Source of the DNA: JAFECT01 sp035551675
GTDB lineage: Bacteria; Pseudomonadota; Alphaproteobacteria; Caulobacterales; Caulobacteraceae
Length of the DNA stretch: 64,000 nucleotides
Reading direction: 5' to 3'
Assembly: GCA_035551675.1 (NCBI GenBank)
Contig: DASZMV010000036.1
Coordinates: 17,214-81,213, forward strand
Below are positions 41,693-51,412 of this stretch, piece by piece (the stretch's first letter is position 1; each line of letters opens with the position of its first letter). A model generated the notes under the pieces. The model did no database searches. It was not told where the DNA came from and saw nothing but the letters and a program-made list of their open reading frames with translations. The position numbers and the translations under genes were made by a program.

Positions 41693-42754
41693 TCAGCCGC
41701 GTTGGAAGGCTTTGAAATCCTTCAGGGTCGCCTTGACGGCCTCGGTTGCGGCGCGCTCCAGCCAGCGCTTCTTTTGTTTGGCGAGGTCGGCGTCGATCGC
41801 GCTTGACGCCTTGTCCGCGCGGTGGATGGCGGCGAGTTCACGCGCCATGGCCATCAGCGCCTTGCGCGTCAGCTTGCGCGCCACGCCCTCGAACAGGATC
41901 TTGCGGCTGTCCGGCGCGAGCCGGCGCACGATCAGGTCGTCGGCGACTTGGAAGTAGGGGTCGGGCGAGCGGTAGGGACCGGTCGCCAGGTGCATCAGCC
42001 GCTTGGCGGCGGCGTCCTTGGTCTCCTTCATCGCCCAGCAGGACGGGACCAGCGACTTCGCCTCGCGCGCCACGGGGCCGCCGTGCACGTGCGCCGTGGC
42101 GACAAAGCGCATGCGTCCAAGACTTCCGGCGCCGGCGCGGCGCGGCGCAAAGGTGATGGTTCCGGGCTTGGGCGGCAGCGCCTGGGTGAGCGCGGTCACG
42201 AACTTATTCGGCGGCTTGGCGGGGTTGAGCTTGGCGATCGTCGCCCAGAAAGCCGCCTCCTCCGCGTCGGTCATGGTCATCAGCACGCGCAGCCGCGCCT
42301 GCTCGAAATCGAGGATCTGCGCGTGCGGATTCTCGAGTCCCGCGCGGTAACCTTCGAGCACGGTCGAGGCGACCTCCGCCGCTTCGGGGCCCGCGCCATT
42401 GCACGCGAGCATGGCGCTCGCGGTCAGACGCACGAGGTCGACCGGCCAGGGCGACGGCGCGCCTTCGTCGAAGTCGTTGACCCCGAACACCAGCCGGCCC
42501 TCGGCGTCGCGCCACAGGCCGAAGTTCTCGACGTGAGCGTCGTTCACCGACAGCACCTTGGGCGACTTCGCGAGATCGGGCAGCAGCTCCGGCGCGACCT
42601 CGGCCCAGCGCCAGCAGGTCGCGCGCAGGAAGCGGAAGGGGTTCTCCTTCATCTCCTGGTGCTTGGCGACGAGGTCGGCGGCCACCAGTTCGTCGCCGAG
42701 CTGGCCCTTCAGCCAGGTTTCATAGGCTTTGACGGAGTCTTTGATCGTGAGCAT
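41693..42754 (-). CDS. DUF2252 family protein
   Basis: A 353-residue protein of the DUF2252 family. NPFRFLRATCWRWAEVAPEL, VLSVNDAHVENFGLWRDAEG and VFGVNDFDEGAPSPWPVDLVRLTASAML are its signatures; the DAHxENFG and DFDE motifs recall the catalytic loop of kinase-like phosphotransferases. Function unproven. The start ATG at 42754 lies directly after a terminator hairpin (42772-42800), so the gene has its own promoter or reads through. It is 119 bases upstream of the Ntn-hydrolase-like gene. Confidence 0.85.
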   Translation of the reverse strand: MLTIKDSVKAYETWLKGQLGDELVAADLVAKHQEMKENPFRFLRATCWRWAEVAPELLPDLAKSPKVLSVNDAHVENFGLWRDAEGRLVFGVNDFDEGAPSPWPVDLVRLTASAMLACNGAGPEAAEVASTVLEGYRAGLENPHAQILDFEQARLRVLMTMTDAEEAAFWATIAKLNPAKPPNKFVTALTQALPPKPGTITFAPRRAGAGSLGRMRFVATAHVHGGPVAREAKSLVPSCWAMKETKDAAAKRLMHLATGPYRSPDPYFQVADDLIVRRLAPDSRKILFEGVARKLTRKALMAMARELAAIHRADKASSAIDADLAKQKKRWLERAATEAVKATLKDFKAFQRG

Positions 42755-42761
42755 GGAGACG

Positions 42762-42800
42762 AAAATAGACCGGGCCGGCGGTTGGTGAAACCGCCGGCCC
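42762..42800 (-). terminator. Terminator hairpin after the ABC/M1 peptidase operon
   Basis: GGGCCGGCGGTT and AACCGCCGGCCC form a perfect 12-bp stem with a five-base loop (42772-42800). On the minus strand it is followed by TCTATTTT. It lies 32 bases after the stop of the permease/peptidase gene. Confidence 0.75.
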
Positions 42801-42832
42801 GTCGGAGGCGAACCTGCGCTCGCGCAGCTTGA

Positions 42833-45800
42833 CTAGTCGCTCGCCGCGACCAGGTTATCGTTGGAGTCGCGGTCGATATACTTGTTGTACGGATCGGCGC
42901 CGCCCCAGGTCGGCGCCCGGTTGACCACGAAGGTGAAACGCTGGGTTCCGGTCGACAGCGGAACCGTCTTGAACAGGATCACGTCCTTCGGTCCGAAACC
43001 GTGGTCGCCGGGCTTGGCGGCGAACAGGCCGAGGTCGAAGGGTTCGGCCTGCATCGGTTGGTTCGTCTCCTTGCCCTTGCCGTCGGCGCGGAACTTCTTC
43101 GCCGCGACCGTGACGGTGACGTCGTACTTGCCGTCGGCGCGCTTCTTCACCTTCATCGCACTGGTGCGGATGTCCCAGAGCGTGATGTATTTGAAGAGGT
43201 CGTCGATCAGCTGCTCGCGGTCCGGCGCCTCGGCCTTGAACAGCGCGACCAGGTCGGTGGACGCCGGATAGGGCGCGCCGCGGAAGCCGTAGGTATCGAT
43301 CAGCTTCTTAAGCGCGTTGTCCACCTTATGCTCGCCGATCTGGTCGCGCAGCAGGTACATCGCCACCGCGCCCTTGCGGTAGTGGATGTAACCCTGGTTG
43401 CTTTCGACCTGTTCGAGCGGCAGTTCTTCGAGTTCCTCCGAACCGCGACCGCGCAGGTAGGCGTCGAGTTCGTACTTCAGGAACCGGCGGATCTTGGTCG
43501 GACCGTACAGTTTCTCCATGGTCATCAGCGCCGAGTACTGCGCCATGGTCTCCGACAGCATCGTATCGCCCTGCATGTCCGCGCCGATCACCTGATAGGC
43601 CCACCACTGGTGGCCGAACTCGTGGGCGGCGACGTAGGTGACGTAGTCGATCTTGTCCGGGTCGCTCACATTGGCGGTGAAGCCGAGGGTCTCATCCCAC
43701 GGGAAGATGTTGGGGAAGGACTGGGCGTAGGACTGGTTGCGCACCAGCGCCGGGAACTCCGAAATGCGCGCCTGCGAGAACTGGAACGGATGGAAGTTCG
43801 GCTGGTAATAATCCAGCGCGACCTTCAGCGCACGGTTCATGCGGTCCACATTGTAGGCGTGGTGCGGGTCGTAATAGACGACGAGATCGACGCCCTTGTA
43901 CGGGACTTTCCTGACGGCATAGCGCGCCGACTGGATCGAGAAGAAGCCGAGAACTGGCTTGGCGTTTACGAACCGCGCTGTACGGCGACCGCCGGCGGTC
44001 ACGTCCGACACCTTTTCGCCCGGCGCCAGCGGCGTCTGATCCGCGTCGGTGTGGATGGTGATGTCCGAGGTCTGCCAGTCGGCGTCGCCCAGGTAATTGT
44101 GTGCGCGGATCGCGGGGCTGTCGTCGGCTAGCTTCGGCGGCCGGATCTCGGACGGCAGGCCATGCGCGCGCCGCTTCACCGGGTCGCTCAGCAGATAGTT
44201 CCGCTCGACCGGCAGGATCGGCGCGAACTCGAAATTGGTGATGAAGGATCCGTTGTCGACGATACGCGTGTTCAGCACGTTGTTTCCGAAACCGTGCGTG
44301 CCCAGCACCGTGGTGAAAGCCATGGTCAACTGCTGGCCCGGCTGCATCGGCGTCGCGAGATGATAGATGCGGTAATGCAGTTTCTCGTAGTCGGCCGGCA
44401 TCGCCTTGATCGTTGCGCCCGGCAGATCGATCTTCCACGACTTAACGACCGGGTCCGGGTCCATGTGCACATGGATGTCGCTCAGCGGTTGGCCGGTGCG
44501 GTTCTCCAGCAGATAGGACCCGTGCACGACCATCCGCGGCGCATGCGGATAGAGTTCGACGTCGAACTTTGTCGCCAGGACCGACGGATGCGGAATACCC
44601 TGGGGATAGGCCGTGCCGTGGAACTTGTCGTAGATCAGCCGCTCGTAGAGCGCCTGCTGGTTCTCGGTGTCCTTGTTGGACCGATAGGTGTTCCAGACGT
44701 GGGTGTTGGTGAAAATCCAGGCGCCGATGGCGATGAAGGCGACGAGCGCAAAGCCTGCAACCAGCCCCGGCATGCCCTTCAGCCGATGCGGCAATGCGCG
44801 GAACTGAGGCGCGATGCGGGTCTCCGCTCCTCGGCGCCACAGCGTGTAGCTGAGCGTCGTCAGGATCACCGCGAACGCGATCCAGTAGACCTTGAACCAC
44901 GCGGCGCCGATCCAGAAGTGGCCCATACCGTTCATCTCGGAGAGCGGAATCTCCGGGCCGCCGCCGTAGTTATAGAGGTGGTCGCCGAAGCCGAGGTTGC
45001 CGGCGATGATGCTCGCGATCAGGAACACCACCATCAGGCCCCAACCCACGAACTTGTGGGGTGATAATACCGCCAGGAAGACCGCGAGCACGCCGATCAG
45101 CACATAGTCGATCGACGCCGGCAGGACGTACCAGAGGAGATAACGCGGAATCTCATAGTCCGTGTAGCCGCGCACGGTCTGCAGGACGAGGCCGCCGACC
45201 ATGCCGACGACGACGATGGAGACCATCACCAGGGCGAGCGCCAGCATCTTGGGCAGGATGAACGCCCAATCCGGAAGCGCCGAAGCGCCGATGATCTCGT
45301 GCACATTGCGCTCGCGCTCGCGCCAGACCAACTCGCCCGCGTAATAGGCCGCGATCACATAGGCCATGATGCCCATCGGCCCGAAGCTCAGGGCTTCGGC
45401 CATGTTCCGCGTGGTCGGATAGGGGTGCGCGCCGTAAAGGTCGCCGCTCACGTAGAGGATCACCAGGGACATCCCGAGGCCGATCACCAGCAGGATGGCG
45501 TAAGCGGGGCTCTTGAACACCTGGCCCATCTCGAAGCGGGTGCGCGTCCAGAACTGGATCGACCTCAACGCGCCGTCGAAGGCCGGTTTGGGCAGCGGGC
45601 CGCTGCGCGCTGGCTGCGGCGCCGCGCCGGCGGCCAAGGCCTGCAGCTTCTGCGCCTTCTTGAGTTTCGCACCGCGCGTGCCGGCGCGGAACAGATGATA
45701 GCCCAGGAACAGCAGCGCCAGGGAGACGCCGATCACGATCAGGCGGTTGTAGAGGAGCGCGCCCTCGAACGGCGGGATGCCGGCGTTGCGCTCGGCCACG

Positions 45801-46471
45801 GTCCAGTATTTCGACACGTAGCCGAAGGCGCCGCTGCCGAACGGCTCGAGATAGGCCACGAGCTGCTCGAACTCGGGCTTGCGCGAAAGCGTGATGCCAA
45901 GGATCGTGTTGAGCACGAAGAACGCGATGACCCCGATGTAGGTCCACATCATCGAGCGCGTAACGGTGGCGACGGTGAAGAACAGCGCCGAGGTGAGCAG
46001 GACGCTGGGGAGCGCCAGGGCGAAATAGCCGTAGGCGTAGACGCCGAGGTCGGTCGGACCGAGCGTCTCCTTGTCGATCCACGGCATCAAGGTGCCGATG
46101 AACATGCCGATCGGTACGGCGAGAAAACCGATCGCCGCCGCCCCGAAGGCGCCGGTGAAACGCCCCATCAGATAGTCGAACTTCGATGCCGGCGTCGAAC
46201 GCACGATCGGGGCGAACCCAGTCTGGTCGTCGCGGATGACCACGTTGGCGACAAAGGCGGTCGTCACCAGCATGTACCAGACCGTGAAAGCGATCGACGC
46301 CAGGCCGATGCCCCACGGCGCGTTCTTATGGATCGCGCCGCCGCCGCCCAGCGACACGTTCGGGCTGCACATCAGGCCGAAGGAGAGGAGCGCGAAGAAG
46401 AAGGCCCCGACCCAAAACACGGGTTGGCGCAGCTGATAGCGAAATTCGAAGGCCGCGATTTTCCAGAACAT
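42833..46471 (-). CDS. ABC-2 permease / M1 aminopeptidase fusion
   Basis: A 1212-residue inner-membrane protein. The N-terminal ~600 residues hold two ABC-2-type permease blocks of about six helices each (MFWKIAAFEFRYQLRQPVFW, then RTRFEMGQVFKSPAYAIL). Another helix lies near 755, and the C-terminal ~450 residues are a gluzincin aminopeptidase with HEFGHQWW at about 950-957 and the third zinc ligand in MLSETMAQYSAL. This permease/M1 architecture is known in Bacteroidetes and Proteobacteria but its substrate is not. The ATPase gene ends eight bases upstream, so the two are one transporter; peptide export or processing is inferred. Confidence 0.93.
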   Translation of the reverse strand: MFWKIAAFEFRYQLRQPVFWVGAFFFALLSFGLMCSPNVSLGGGGAIHKNAPWGIGLASIAFTVWYMLVTTAFVANVVIRDDQTGFAPIVRSTPASKFDYLMGRFTGAFGAAAIGFLAVPIGMFIGTLMPWIDKETLGPTDLGVYAYGYFALALPSVLLTSALFFTVATVTRSMMWTYIGVIAFFVLNTILGITLSRKPEFEQLVAYLEPFGSGAFGYVSKYWTVAERNAGIPPFEGALLYNRLIVIGVSLALLFLGYHLFRAGTRGAKLKKAQKLQALAAGAAPQPARSGPLPKPAFDGALRSIQFWTRTRFEMGQVFKSPAYAILLVIGLGMSLVILYVSGDLYGAHPYPTTRNMAEALSFGPMGIMAYVIAAYYAGELVWRERERNVHEIIGASALPDWAFILPKMLALALVMVSIVVVGMVGGLVLQTVRGYTDYEIPRYLLWYVLPASIDYVLIGVLAVFLAVLSPHKFVGWGLMVVFLIASIIAGNLGFGDHLYNYGGGPEIPLSEMNGMGHFWIGAAWFKVYWIAFAVILTTLSYTLWRRGAETRIAPQFRALPHRLKGMPGLVAGFALVAFIAIGAWIFTNTHVWNTYRSNKDTENQQALYERLIYDKFHGTAYPQGIPHPSVLATKFDVELYPHAPRMVVHGSYLLENRTGQPLSDIHVHMDPDPVVKSWKIDLPGATIKAMPADYEKLHYRIYHLATPMQPGQQLTMAFTTVLGTHGFGNNVLNTRIVDNGSFITNFEFAPILPVERNYLLSDPVKRRAHGLPSEIRPPKLADDSPAIRAHNYLGDADWQTSDITIHTDADQTPLAPGEKVSDVTAGGRRTARFVNAKPVLGFFSIQSARYAVRKVPYKGVDLVVYYDPHHAYNVDRMNRALKVALDYYQPNFHPFQFSQARISEFPALVRNQSYAQSFPNIFPWDETLGFTANVSDPDKIDYVTYVAAHEFGHQWWAYQVIGADMQGDTMLSETMAQYSALMTMEKLYGPTKIRRFLKYELDAYLRGRGSEELEELPLEQVESNQGYIHYRKGAVAMYLLRDQIGEHKVDNALKKLIDTYGFRGAPYPASTDLVALFKAEAPDREQLIDDLFKYITLWDIRTSAMKVKKRADGKYDVTVTVAAKKFRADGKGKETNQPMQAEPFDLGLFAAKPGDHGFGPKDVILFKTVPLSTGTQRFTFVVNRAPTWGGADPYNKYIDRDSNDNLVAASD

Positions 46472-46479
46472 GGCGCGCC

Positions 46480-47367
46480 TCAGGCCGCCGCGCGCGCGGA
46501 CGCGAGCGTCGAGAAATAGACGTCCTCGAGCCCCTGCGGCGCCGGCTCGAACCCGTTTCCGGGGTCGGTGTCGGACAGCACGTGGATCATGGTTTTGCCG
46601 CCGAACAGGCGCGTGTGAATGACGGTGTAAGTCTTGTTGACCGCGTCGAGCTCGCTCTTGTCGATCGCCTTTTTCCACACCCGGCCCTTCAACCGGTCGA
46701 TCAGCGCCTGCGGCGCACCTTCGAGCTGGATGCGCCCGTTGGTCATGATCGCCATCTGAGGGCAGAGGTCGGACACGTCCTCCACGATGTGGGTCGACAG
46801 GATCACCACCACGTTCTCGCCGATCTCGGCCAGCAGGTTCAGGAACCGGTTGCGCTCTTCCGGATCGAGACCTGCGGTCGGTTCGTCGACGATGATCAGT
46901 TGGGGGTCGCCGATCAGGGCCTGAGCGATGCCGAAGCGCTGCCGCATGCCGCCGGAGAAGCCGGCCAGGGCCTTGTGACGGACCGCCCACAGGTTGGTCT
47001 GGTTCAGCAGGCTTTCGACCGTCTCCTTGCGGGCCCGGCCGTTGCCGATGCCCTTCAAGACGGCCATCTGATCGAGCATGTCGTAGGCGGACACCCGCGG
47101 ATAGACCCCAAAGTCCTGGGGCAGGTAGCCGAGCGTCCGGCGGATCGCCTCGGGCTCTTTGATAACATCGATCTCGGCGGTCTCGCCGAAGCGGATCGAC
47201 CCGGAAGTAGGAATCTGCAGGGTCGCGATCGACCTCATGAGGGTGGACTTGCCCGCGCCGTTCGGTCCCAGAAGGCCATACATGCCCTTGGGCGCCATAA
47301 GGCTTACGTCATCCAAGGCCTTGACGCCGTTGGCATAAACGTGAGTCAGTTTCTCGACGACCAGCAT
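46480..47367 (-). CDS. ABC transporter ATP-binding protein
   Basis: A 295-residue ATPase of the ABC-2 (CcmA-like) group. Walker A is LLGPNGAGKST, the signature is FSGGMRQRFGIAQALIGDP and Walker B is LIIVDEPTAGLDP, followed by the H-loop ILSTHIVEDV. The C-terminal ~80 residues resemble the regulatory extension seen in this group. Paired with the permease/M1 peptidase eight bases downstream. The ATG at 47367 is used since the ABC fold begins at MLVVEKLTHVY. Confidence 0.96.
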   Translation of the reverse strand: MLVVEKLTHVYANGVKALDDVSLMAPKGMYGLLGPNGAGKSTLMRSIATLQIPTSGSIRFGETAEIDVIKEPEAIRRTLGYLPQDFGVYPRVSAYDMLDQMAVLKGIGNGRARKETVESLLNQTNLWAVRHKALAGFSGGMRQRFGIAQALIGDPQLIIVDEPTAGLDPEERNRFLNLLAEIGENVVVILSTHIVEDVSDLCPQMAIMTNGRIQLEGAPQALIDRLKGRVWKKAIDKSELDAVNKTYTVIHTRLFGGKTMIHVLSDTDPGNGFEPAPQGLEDVYFSTLASARAAA

Positions 47368-47512
47368 GATTTGTCCCCTCTTAGGGGGGAGGCTCGCAAA
47401 ACGACCGGTGCGCCGCAAGTGAATGAACTGTCATCCCCGCACTATTAGTAGACAGTCCCGATGTTCAGTCCCCACATTTCCGGCCGAAGGGATTCGCCGA
47501 TAAGGTCCCGCC

Positions 47513-49402
47513 ATGCTGCGTGAAGATCACTCCGACGCGCTGGAAAAGATCCTCGGACGGCTGTTCGACGACGCCCACGGGGCGGCGAGCTGGTTCACCC
47601 TGCCCGGCGGGGTCCGGCTCTATGCCGCGGGTGATCCGGCCGACACCCTCTATCTGGTCCGCGCCGGCCGGCTCGGCGTGTTCAAGCACGAGGAAGGCCA
47701 GGAGCCGCAGTTCATCGGCGTGATCCGCCCGGGCGAGCCCGCCGGAGAGATGTCGATGATCGCGGGCACCGCACACACCGCCACGGTGGTGGCGCTGCGC
47801 GATTCCGAGATTCTCGCCCTGCCCCGCGACGCGTTCTTCGCGGCGGCGGCGGTCAATCCCGAGCTGATGACCGAGTTGGCGCGGCTGATGATCCTGCGCT
47901 CGCGGCAGTCGACATCGAATCTGGCGGAACCGACCGTGTTCGGGTTCCTGGCGGTGTCGCCGAGGCCGATCCGCGACTTCGTCGGCACAGTCGAAACCGA
48001 AATCCGCGCGCTCGGCTTCACGGTGAAGACCGTTACCTCCGGGGCATTGAAGTCCGCCGCCGAATGGTTCTCCGCGGTCGAGGAAAATAACGACTACGTC
48101 CTCTACATCGCCGAGCGCGACGAGGTGGCCTGGTCGCATCTCTGCGCGCGCCAGGTCGACCGCCTGTTCCTGATCGGCCACGCGATCGATCCGCCGGAAC
48201 ATTCGCGGCCGTGGCAGGGCGACGCCTTCGACGGTCACCGCCAGGTCGACCTGATCCTGATGCATCCGCCGGAGACCGCTCGACCCAGGGGTTCGGGCCG
48301 GTGGCTGGACGCGGTCTCGCCCGCGCGCTGGTTCCACCTGCGGATCGACAGCAAGGAGGACGCCGCGCGCATCGCGCGGACGCTGACCGGCACATCGGTG
48401 GGCGTGGTGCTGTCGGGCGGCGGGGCGCGAGCCTACGCCTGCATCGGAGCGGTGAAGGCGCTGCGCGAGACCGGCGTGCCCATCGACTTCGTCGGCGGCG
48501 CCTCCATGGGCGCCATCGTCTGCGCGGGCGTGGCCATGGGCTGGGACCAGGATGAGCTCGACATGCGCATCCGCAAGGCCTTCGTGGATTCGAGCCCCAT
48601 CGACGACCTCGCCATCCCGCCGATCGTGGCGTTGGTGCGGGGCAAGAAGGTCGACGCGCGCCTCGAGGAGCACTACGGCGACACCCTGATCGACGACCTG
48701 TGGCTGCCGTTCTACTGCGTGTCTTCGAACATCACCTCGGGCGGCTATGTGGTGCACAAGCGCGGCTTGCTGCGCCATGCGTTGCGCGCGTCCATCTCGA
48801 TTCCAGGCGTGCTCCCGCCGGTGGTCGAAAACGGCGCGGTGCTGGTGGATGGGGCGGTGTTGCGCAACTTCCCAGTCGACATCATGCGCGCCTGGCACAT
48901 GGGGCCGGTGGTGGGTTGCGACGTGTCGCGCGCACGCGGCCTCGATCCACACGAACTCGAAATCCCGACGGTGTGGTGGAAGTGGATCCTGTCCGGCGCC
49001 TGGCGCAAGGGGCCGCCGATCGTGGCGGTGATGATCCGCTCAGCGACGCTCACCGCCAAGGCCGATTTGATGGAGGCGCGCAGCTCCACCGACCTTCTGG
49101 TCATTCCCAATCCCGAAGGCGTGGGCGTGAACGACTGGAAGGCTTACGACAAGGCGGTGGAGGCGGGCCGCGCCGCCACGCGCGAGGCGATGGCCAAGCT
49201 CGACGGCCCGGTGACCTTCCTGAAGCGGCGCAAGCAACACGCCGAACACCTCGAGGCGGTCGAGACGCTCAGACTTTCCGAACCGCCGCCAGGAACAGAC
49301 GCTCGAACGGCAGAAGGGTCGTCCCGTCCGGGCGCTTCGGAAAAGCCCGCGAAAGGGCCGCGCGGTAGGCGTCTGAAAACCCCGACCGTTCAGGCCCCGT
49401 AA
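47513..49402 (+). CDS. Cyclic-nucleotide-binding patatin-like phospholipase (NTE family)
   Basis: A 629-residue protein. Residues about 10-130 are a cyclic-nucleotide-binding (CRP-like) domain (ADTLYLVRAGRLGVF, PGEPAGEMSMIAG). The middle resembles the neuropathy-target-esterase linker. The patatin domain starts near residue 297 with GVVLSGGGARAY, the nucleophile Ser331 in GGASMG and Asp446 in LVDGAVLRNFP. It should deacylate phospholipids or lysophospholipids at the inner membrane. The last ~45 residues are a Pro/Arg/Lys-rich tail whose coding DNA overlaps the end of the convergent methyltransferase gene by 134 bases. Confidence 0.93.
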   Translation: MLREDHSDALEKILGRLFDDAHGAASWFTLPGGVRLYAAGDPADTLYLVRAGRLGVFKHEEGQEPQFIGVIRPGEPAGEMSMIAGTAHTATVVALRDSEILALPRDAFFAAAAVNPELMTELARLMILRSRQSTSNLAEPTVFGFLAVSPRPIRDFVGTVETEIRALGFTVKTVTSGALKSAAEWFSAVEENNDYVLYIAERDEVAWSHLCARQVDRLFLIGHAIDPPEHSRPWQGDAFDGHRQVDLILMHPPETARPRGSGRWLDAVSPARWFHLRIDSKEDAARIARTLTGTSVGVVLSGGGARAYACIGAVKALRETGVPIDFVGGASMGAIVCAGVAMGWDQDELDMRIRKAFVDSSPIDDLAIPPIVALVRGKKVDARLEEHYGDTLIDDLWLPFYCVSSNITSGGYVVHKRGLLRHALRASISIPGVLPPVVENGAVLVDGAVLRNFPVDIMRAWHMGPVVGCDVSRARGLDPHELEIPTVWWKWILSGAWRKGPPIVAVMIRSATLTAKADLMEARSSTDLLVIPNPEGVGVNDWKAYDKAVEAGRAATREAMAKLDGPVTFLKRRKQHAEHLEAVETLRLSEPPPGTDARTAEGSSRPGASEKPAKGPRGRRLKTPTVQAP

Positions 49403-50045
49403 GCGCCTCGAGGAAGGGCCGCGCACCCGAGCCCAGCATCCATTCATAGACCGGATCGTCGCCCTCGAGCACGTGCAGATAGGTCGTCGTCCAGATGTCG
49501 ACGCCCCCCGATTCCGGCGCGAGCCAGGCGTAGTAATCTTCCGGCTTGCCGAGCCGCTTCACGCCGTCGAGGTTCGCGAGCCTGTCCGCCCACGGCCCGT
49601 TTGCCGCGGTCTCGCGCAGCGTCACATGCTGTGGCGCGTCATAGGACACCGGCATCTGACAGGCGAACACGCCGCCGGATCGCAGTGTGCGCATGAGGCG
49701 CGGAAACAGCGCCGCGTGATCGGGCAACCAGTGCAGGGCGGCGTTGCTGAAAATCAGGTCCGGCGGCGTCGGTGCCGACCAGCTCGCGACGTCGGCTTGG
49801 ACCCAATCGATCGAGGGGTCCAGCGAGCGCGCCTTTTCCAGCATGGCCGCGCTGGAATCGAGGCCGTGCACGCACGCGTCCGGAAACCTATGCTTCAACG
49901 CCACGGCCTGTTCGCCGGGACCGCAGCCGAGGTCCCAGATTTCGCGGGCCTCCAGATCGTCTGGAATCTGCGCCAGCAGATCGTCGGCGGGACGCGCGCG
50001 ATAGGCGCGGTAGCGGGCGTACTGGTCCGGATCCCAGCTTGTCAC
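49269..50045 (-). CDS. tam: Trans-aconitate 2-methyltransferase-like SAM methyltransferase
   Basis: A 258-residue class I methyltransferase. Motif I is IWDLGCGPGEQAVAL (about 36-50), motif II VHGLDSSAAMLEKAR, and DLIFSNAALHWLPDHAALFPRLMRTLRSGGVFACQMP is the Tam signature; LGKPEDYYAWLAPE and YLHVLEGDDPVYEWMLGSGARPFLEAL are also Tam-like. The family methylates trans-aconitate, an inhibitor of the TCA cycle. The GTG start overlaps the stop of the sensor kinase (GTGA at 50042-50045). The 3' end overlaps the convergent phospholipase gene by 134 bases. Confidence 0.88.
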   Translation of the reverse strand: MTSWDPDQYARYRAYRARPADDLLAQIPDDLEAREIWDLGCGPGEQAVALKHRFPDACVHGLDSSAAMLEKARSLDPSIDWVQADVASWSAPTPPDLIFSNAALHWLPDHAALFPRLMRTLRSGGVFACQMPVSYDAPQHVTLRETAANGPWADRLANLDGVKRLGKPEDYYAWLAPESGGVDIWTTTYLHVLEGDDPVYEWMLGSGARPFLEALTGPERSGFSDAYRAALSRAFPKRPDGTTLLPFERLFLAAVRKV

Positions 50046-51412
50046 AACTGAAACGCCAGACGCGCGCGCACACCGGGGTTCTTGTCGTCGTATTCCATCC
50101 GTGCGCTCAGGTTCGCCGCCATGGCTTCGATAATGCGTTTGCCAAGGCCCGTGCCCTTGGCCGGTCCCTCGCCCATGCCCTGGCCGTCATCCTCGACGAT
50201 CAGCACGCCGCGACGATCGCCCGGCGCCAGCAACCGCACGCGGATTTCGCCGCCGCAGTCGGGCGGATAGGCGTACTTCACCGCATTGGTCACCAGCTCG
50301 GCCAGGATGACGCCCAACGACACGGCGCGGTCGGTCGGCGCCCGTAGCGGCTCGGCCCTGAAACTAAGGCGCGGTCCCCCCGGATAAGGCGCGAGCGAAC
50401 CCTGCAGCGCCTCGACCAGGCCGGCGAGATATTCGTGCAGGTCGACGGTGGATACATCGTCGGAGGTGTAGAGGCTGCGGTGGATATGGGCGACAGCCTC
50501 GAGGCGCGACTGGGTTCCACGCAACGCCGCCTTGGCGCTATCGCCCTTCACCGCGCGCGCCTGCATGGCGATAAAACTGGACGCCAGTTGCAGCGAATTG
50601 CCGATGCGGTGGTTCACCTCGCGCAGCAGGGTCTCGGCGCGGTCGCGCGCGGTGCGGATATCCTTGTTGGCGCGCACCAGATCGCGGGTGCGGTCCTGCA
50701 CGGTGCGCTCGAGTCCCTGGTTCACCTCGTCGATCTCGGAGCGTGACGCGCGCAGGCTGCTGATCAGCACCAGCAGAAGAATGATCGATGCGGCGCCCGC
50801 GCCCGCCACCAGCCCGACCGAAACCACACTGATGACGAAGCTGCTCTGCTCCGAGCGTTCGGCCTGGGCCGAGCGCTTGACCAGGCGCTTGGCTTCGACC
50901 CCGTCGATCTCGTTGATCAGGTCGCGGATGCGCCGGATCTGGTCGTGGCCTTCCTCTTCACGCATGCGCGCGGTGGCTTCGGCGCCGCGGTTGGCCGCCA
51001 CAAAGGCGACCACGCGTTTGAACTCGGCGGCCTTGGCGTCGACGTCGATCTTCAGGGTGGCGATGCGGCGCAGCTGTCCCTGGTCGGGGCCCGCCTCTGC
51101 CTGCAGCCGGTTCACGTCGTTCGAGAGGCGCGCCAGCGCCGAGTCATAGGCGCCCAGTTCCTGCGGCTTGCCGGTGATCATGTAGCCGCGCTCGCCCGAC
51201 TGCACCTCGAGCACGTCGGTCAGCACATTGCGGGCGAGCTCGCGCACGGTCTGGTCGTGCACGACGTCCTGATTGAACTGGCGGGTGGAAAGGACCCCCA
51301 GCGTCGAGGCGACGGCCACGGTGATCAGCAGCAGGAAGGCGACGACCAGCAGCACCAGAATCGGCAGGGGAATGGCCGATTTATGCAGGGGCTTGCGGGT
51401 CTCGCCGGTCAT
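50042..51412 (-). CDS. HisKA_2-family sensor histidine kinase with CHASE3 domain
   Basis: A 456-residue membrane kinase. TM1 is about 16-40, a CHASE3-type periplasmic domain lies at about 45-185 (VQSGERGYMITGKPQEL is typical), and TM2 is at about 192-220. A coiled coil leads to the HisKA_2 box REVNHRIGNSLQLASSF (phosphorylated His268). The HATPase domain has the N box ELVTNAVKYAYP and G boxes DDGQGMG and GTGLGKRI. These kinases often act in the general stress response. No response regulator is adjacent; the methyltransferase gene overlaps its stop. The ATG at 51412 starts just before the first helix. Confidence 0.92.
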   Translation of the reverse strand: MTGETRKPLHKSAIPLPILVLLVVAFLLLITVAVASTLGVLSTRQFNQDVVHDQTVRELARNVLTDVLEVQSGERGYMITGKPQELGAYDSALARLSNDVNRLQAEAGPDQGQLRRIATLKIDVDAKAAEFKRVVAFVAANRGAEATARMREEEGHDQIRRIRDLINEIDGVEAKRLVKRSAQAERSEQSSFVISVVSVGLVAGAGAASIILLLVLISSLRASRSEIDEVNQGLERTVQDRTRDLVRANKDIRTARDRAETLLREVNHRIGNSLQLASSFIAMQARAVKGDSAKAALRGTQSRLEAVAHIHRSLYTSDDVSTVDLHEYLAGLVEALQGSLAPYPGGPRLSFRAEPLRAPTDRAVSLGVILAELVTNAVKYAYPPDCGGEIRVRLLAPGDRRGVLIVEDDGQGMGEGPAKGTGLGKRIIEAMAANLSARMEYDDKNPGVRARLAFQL

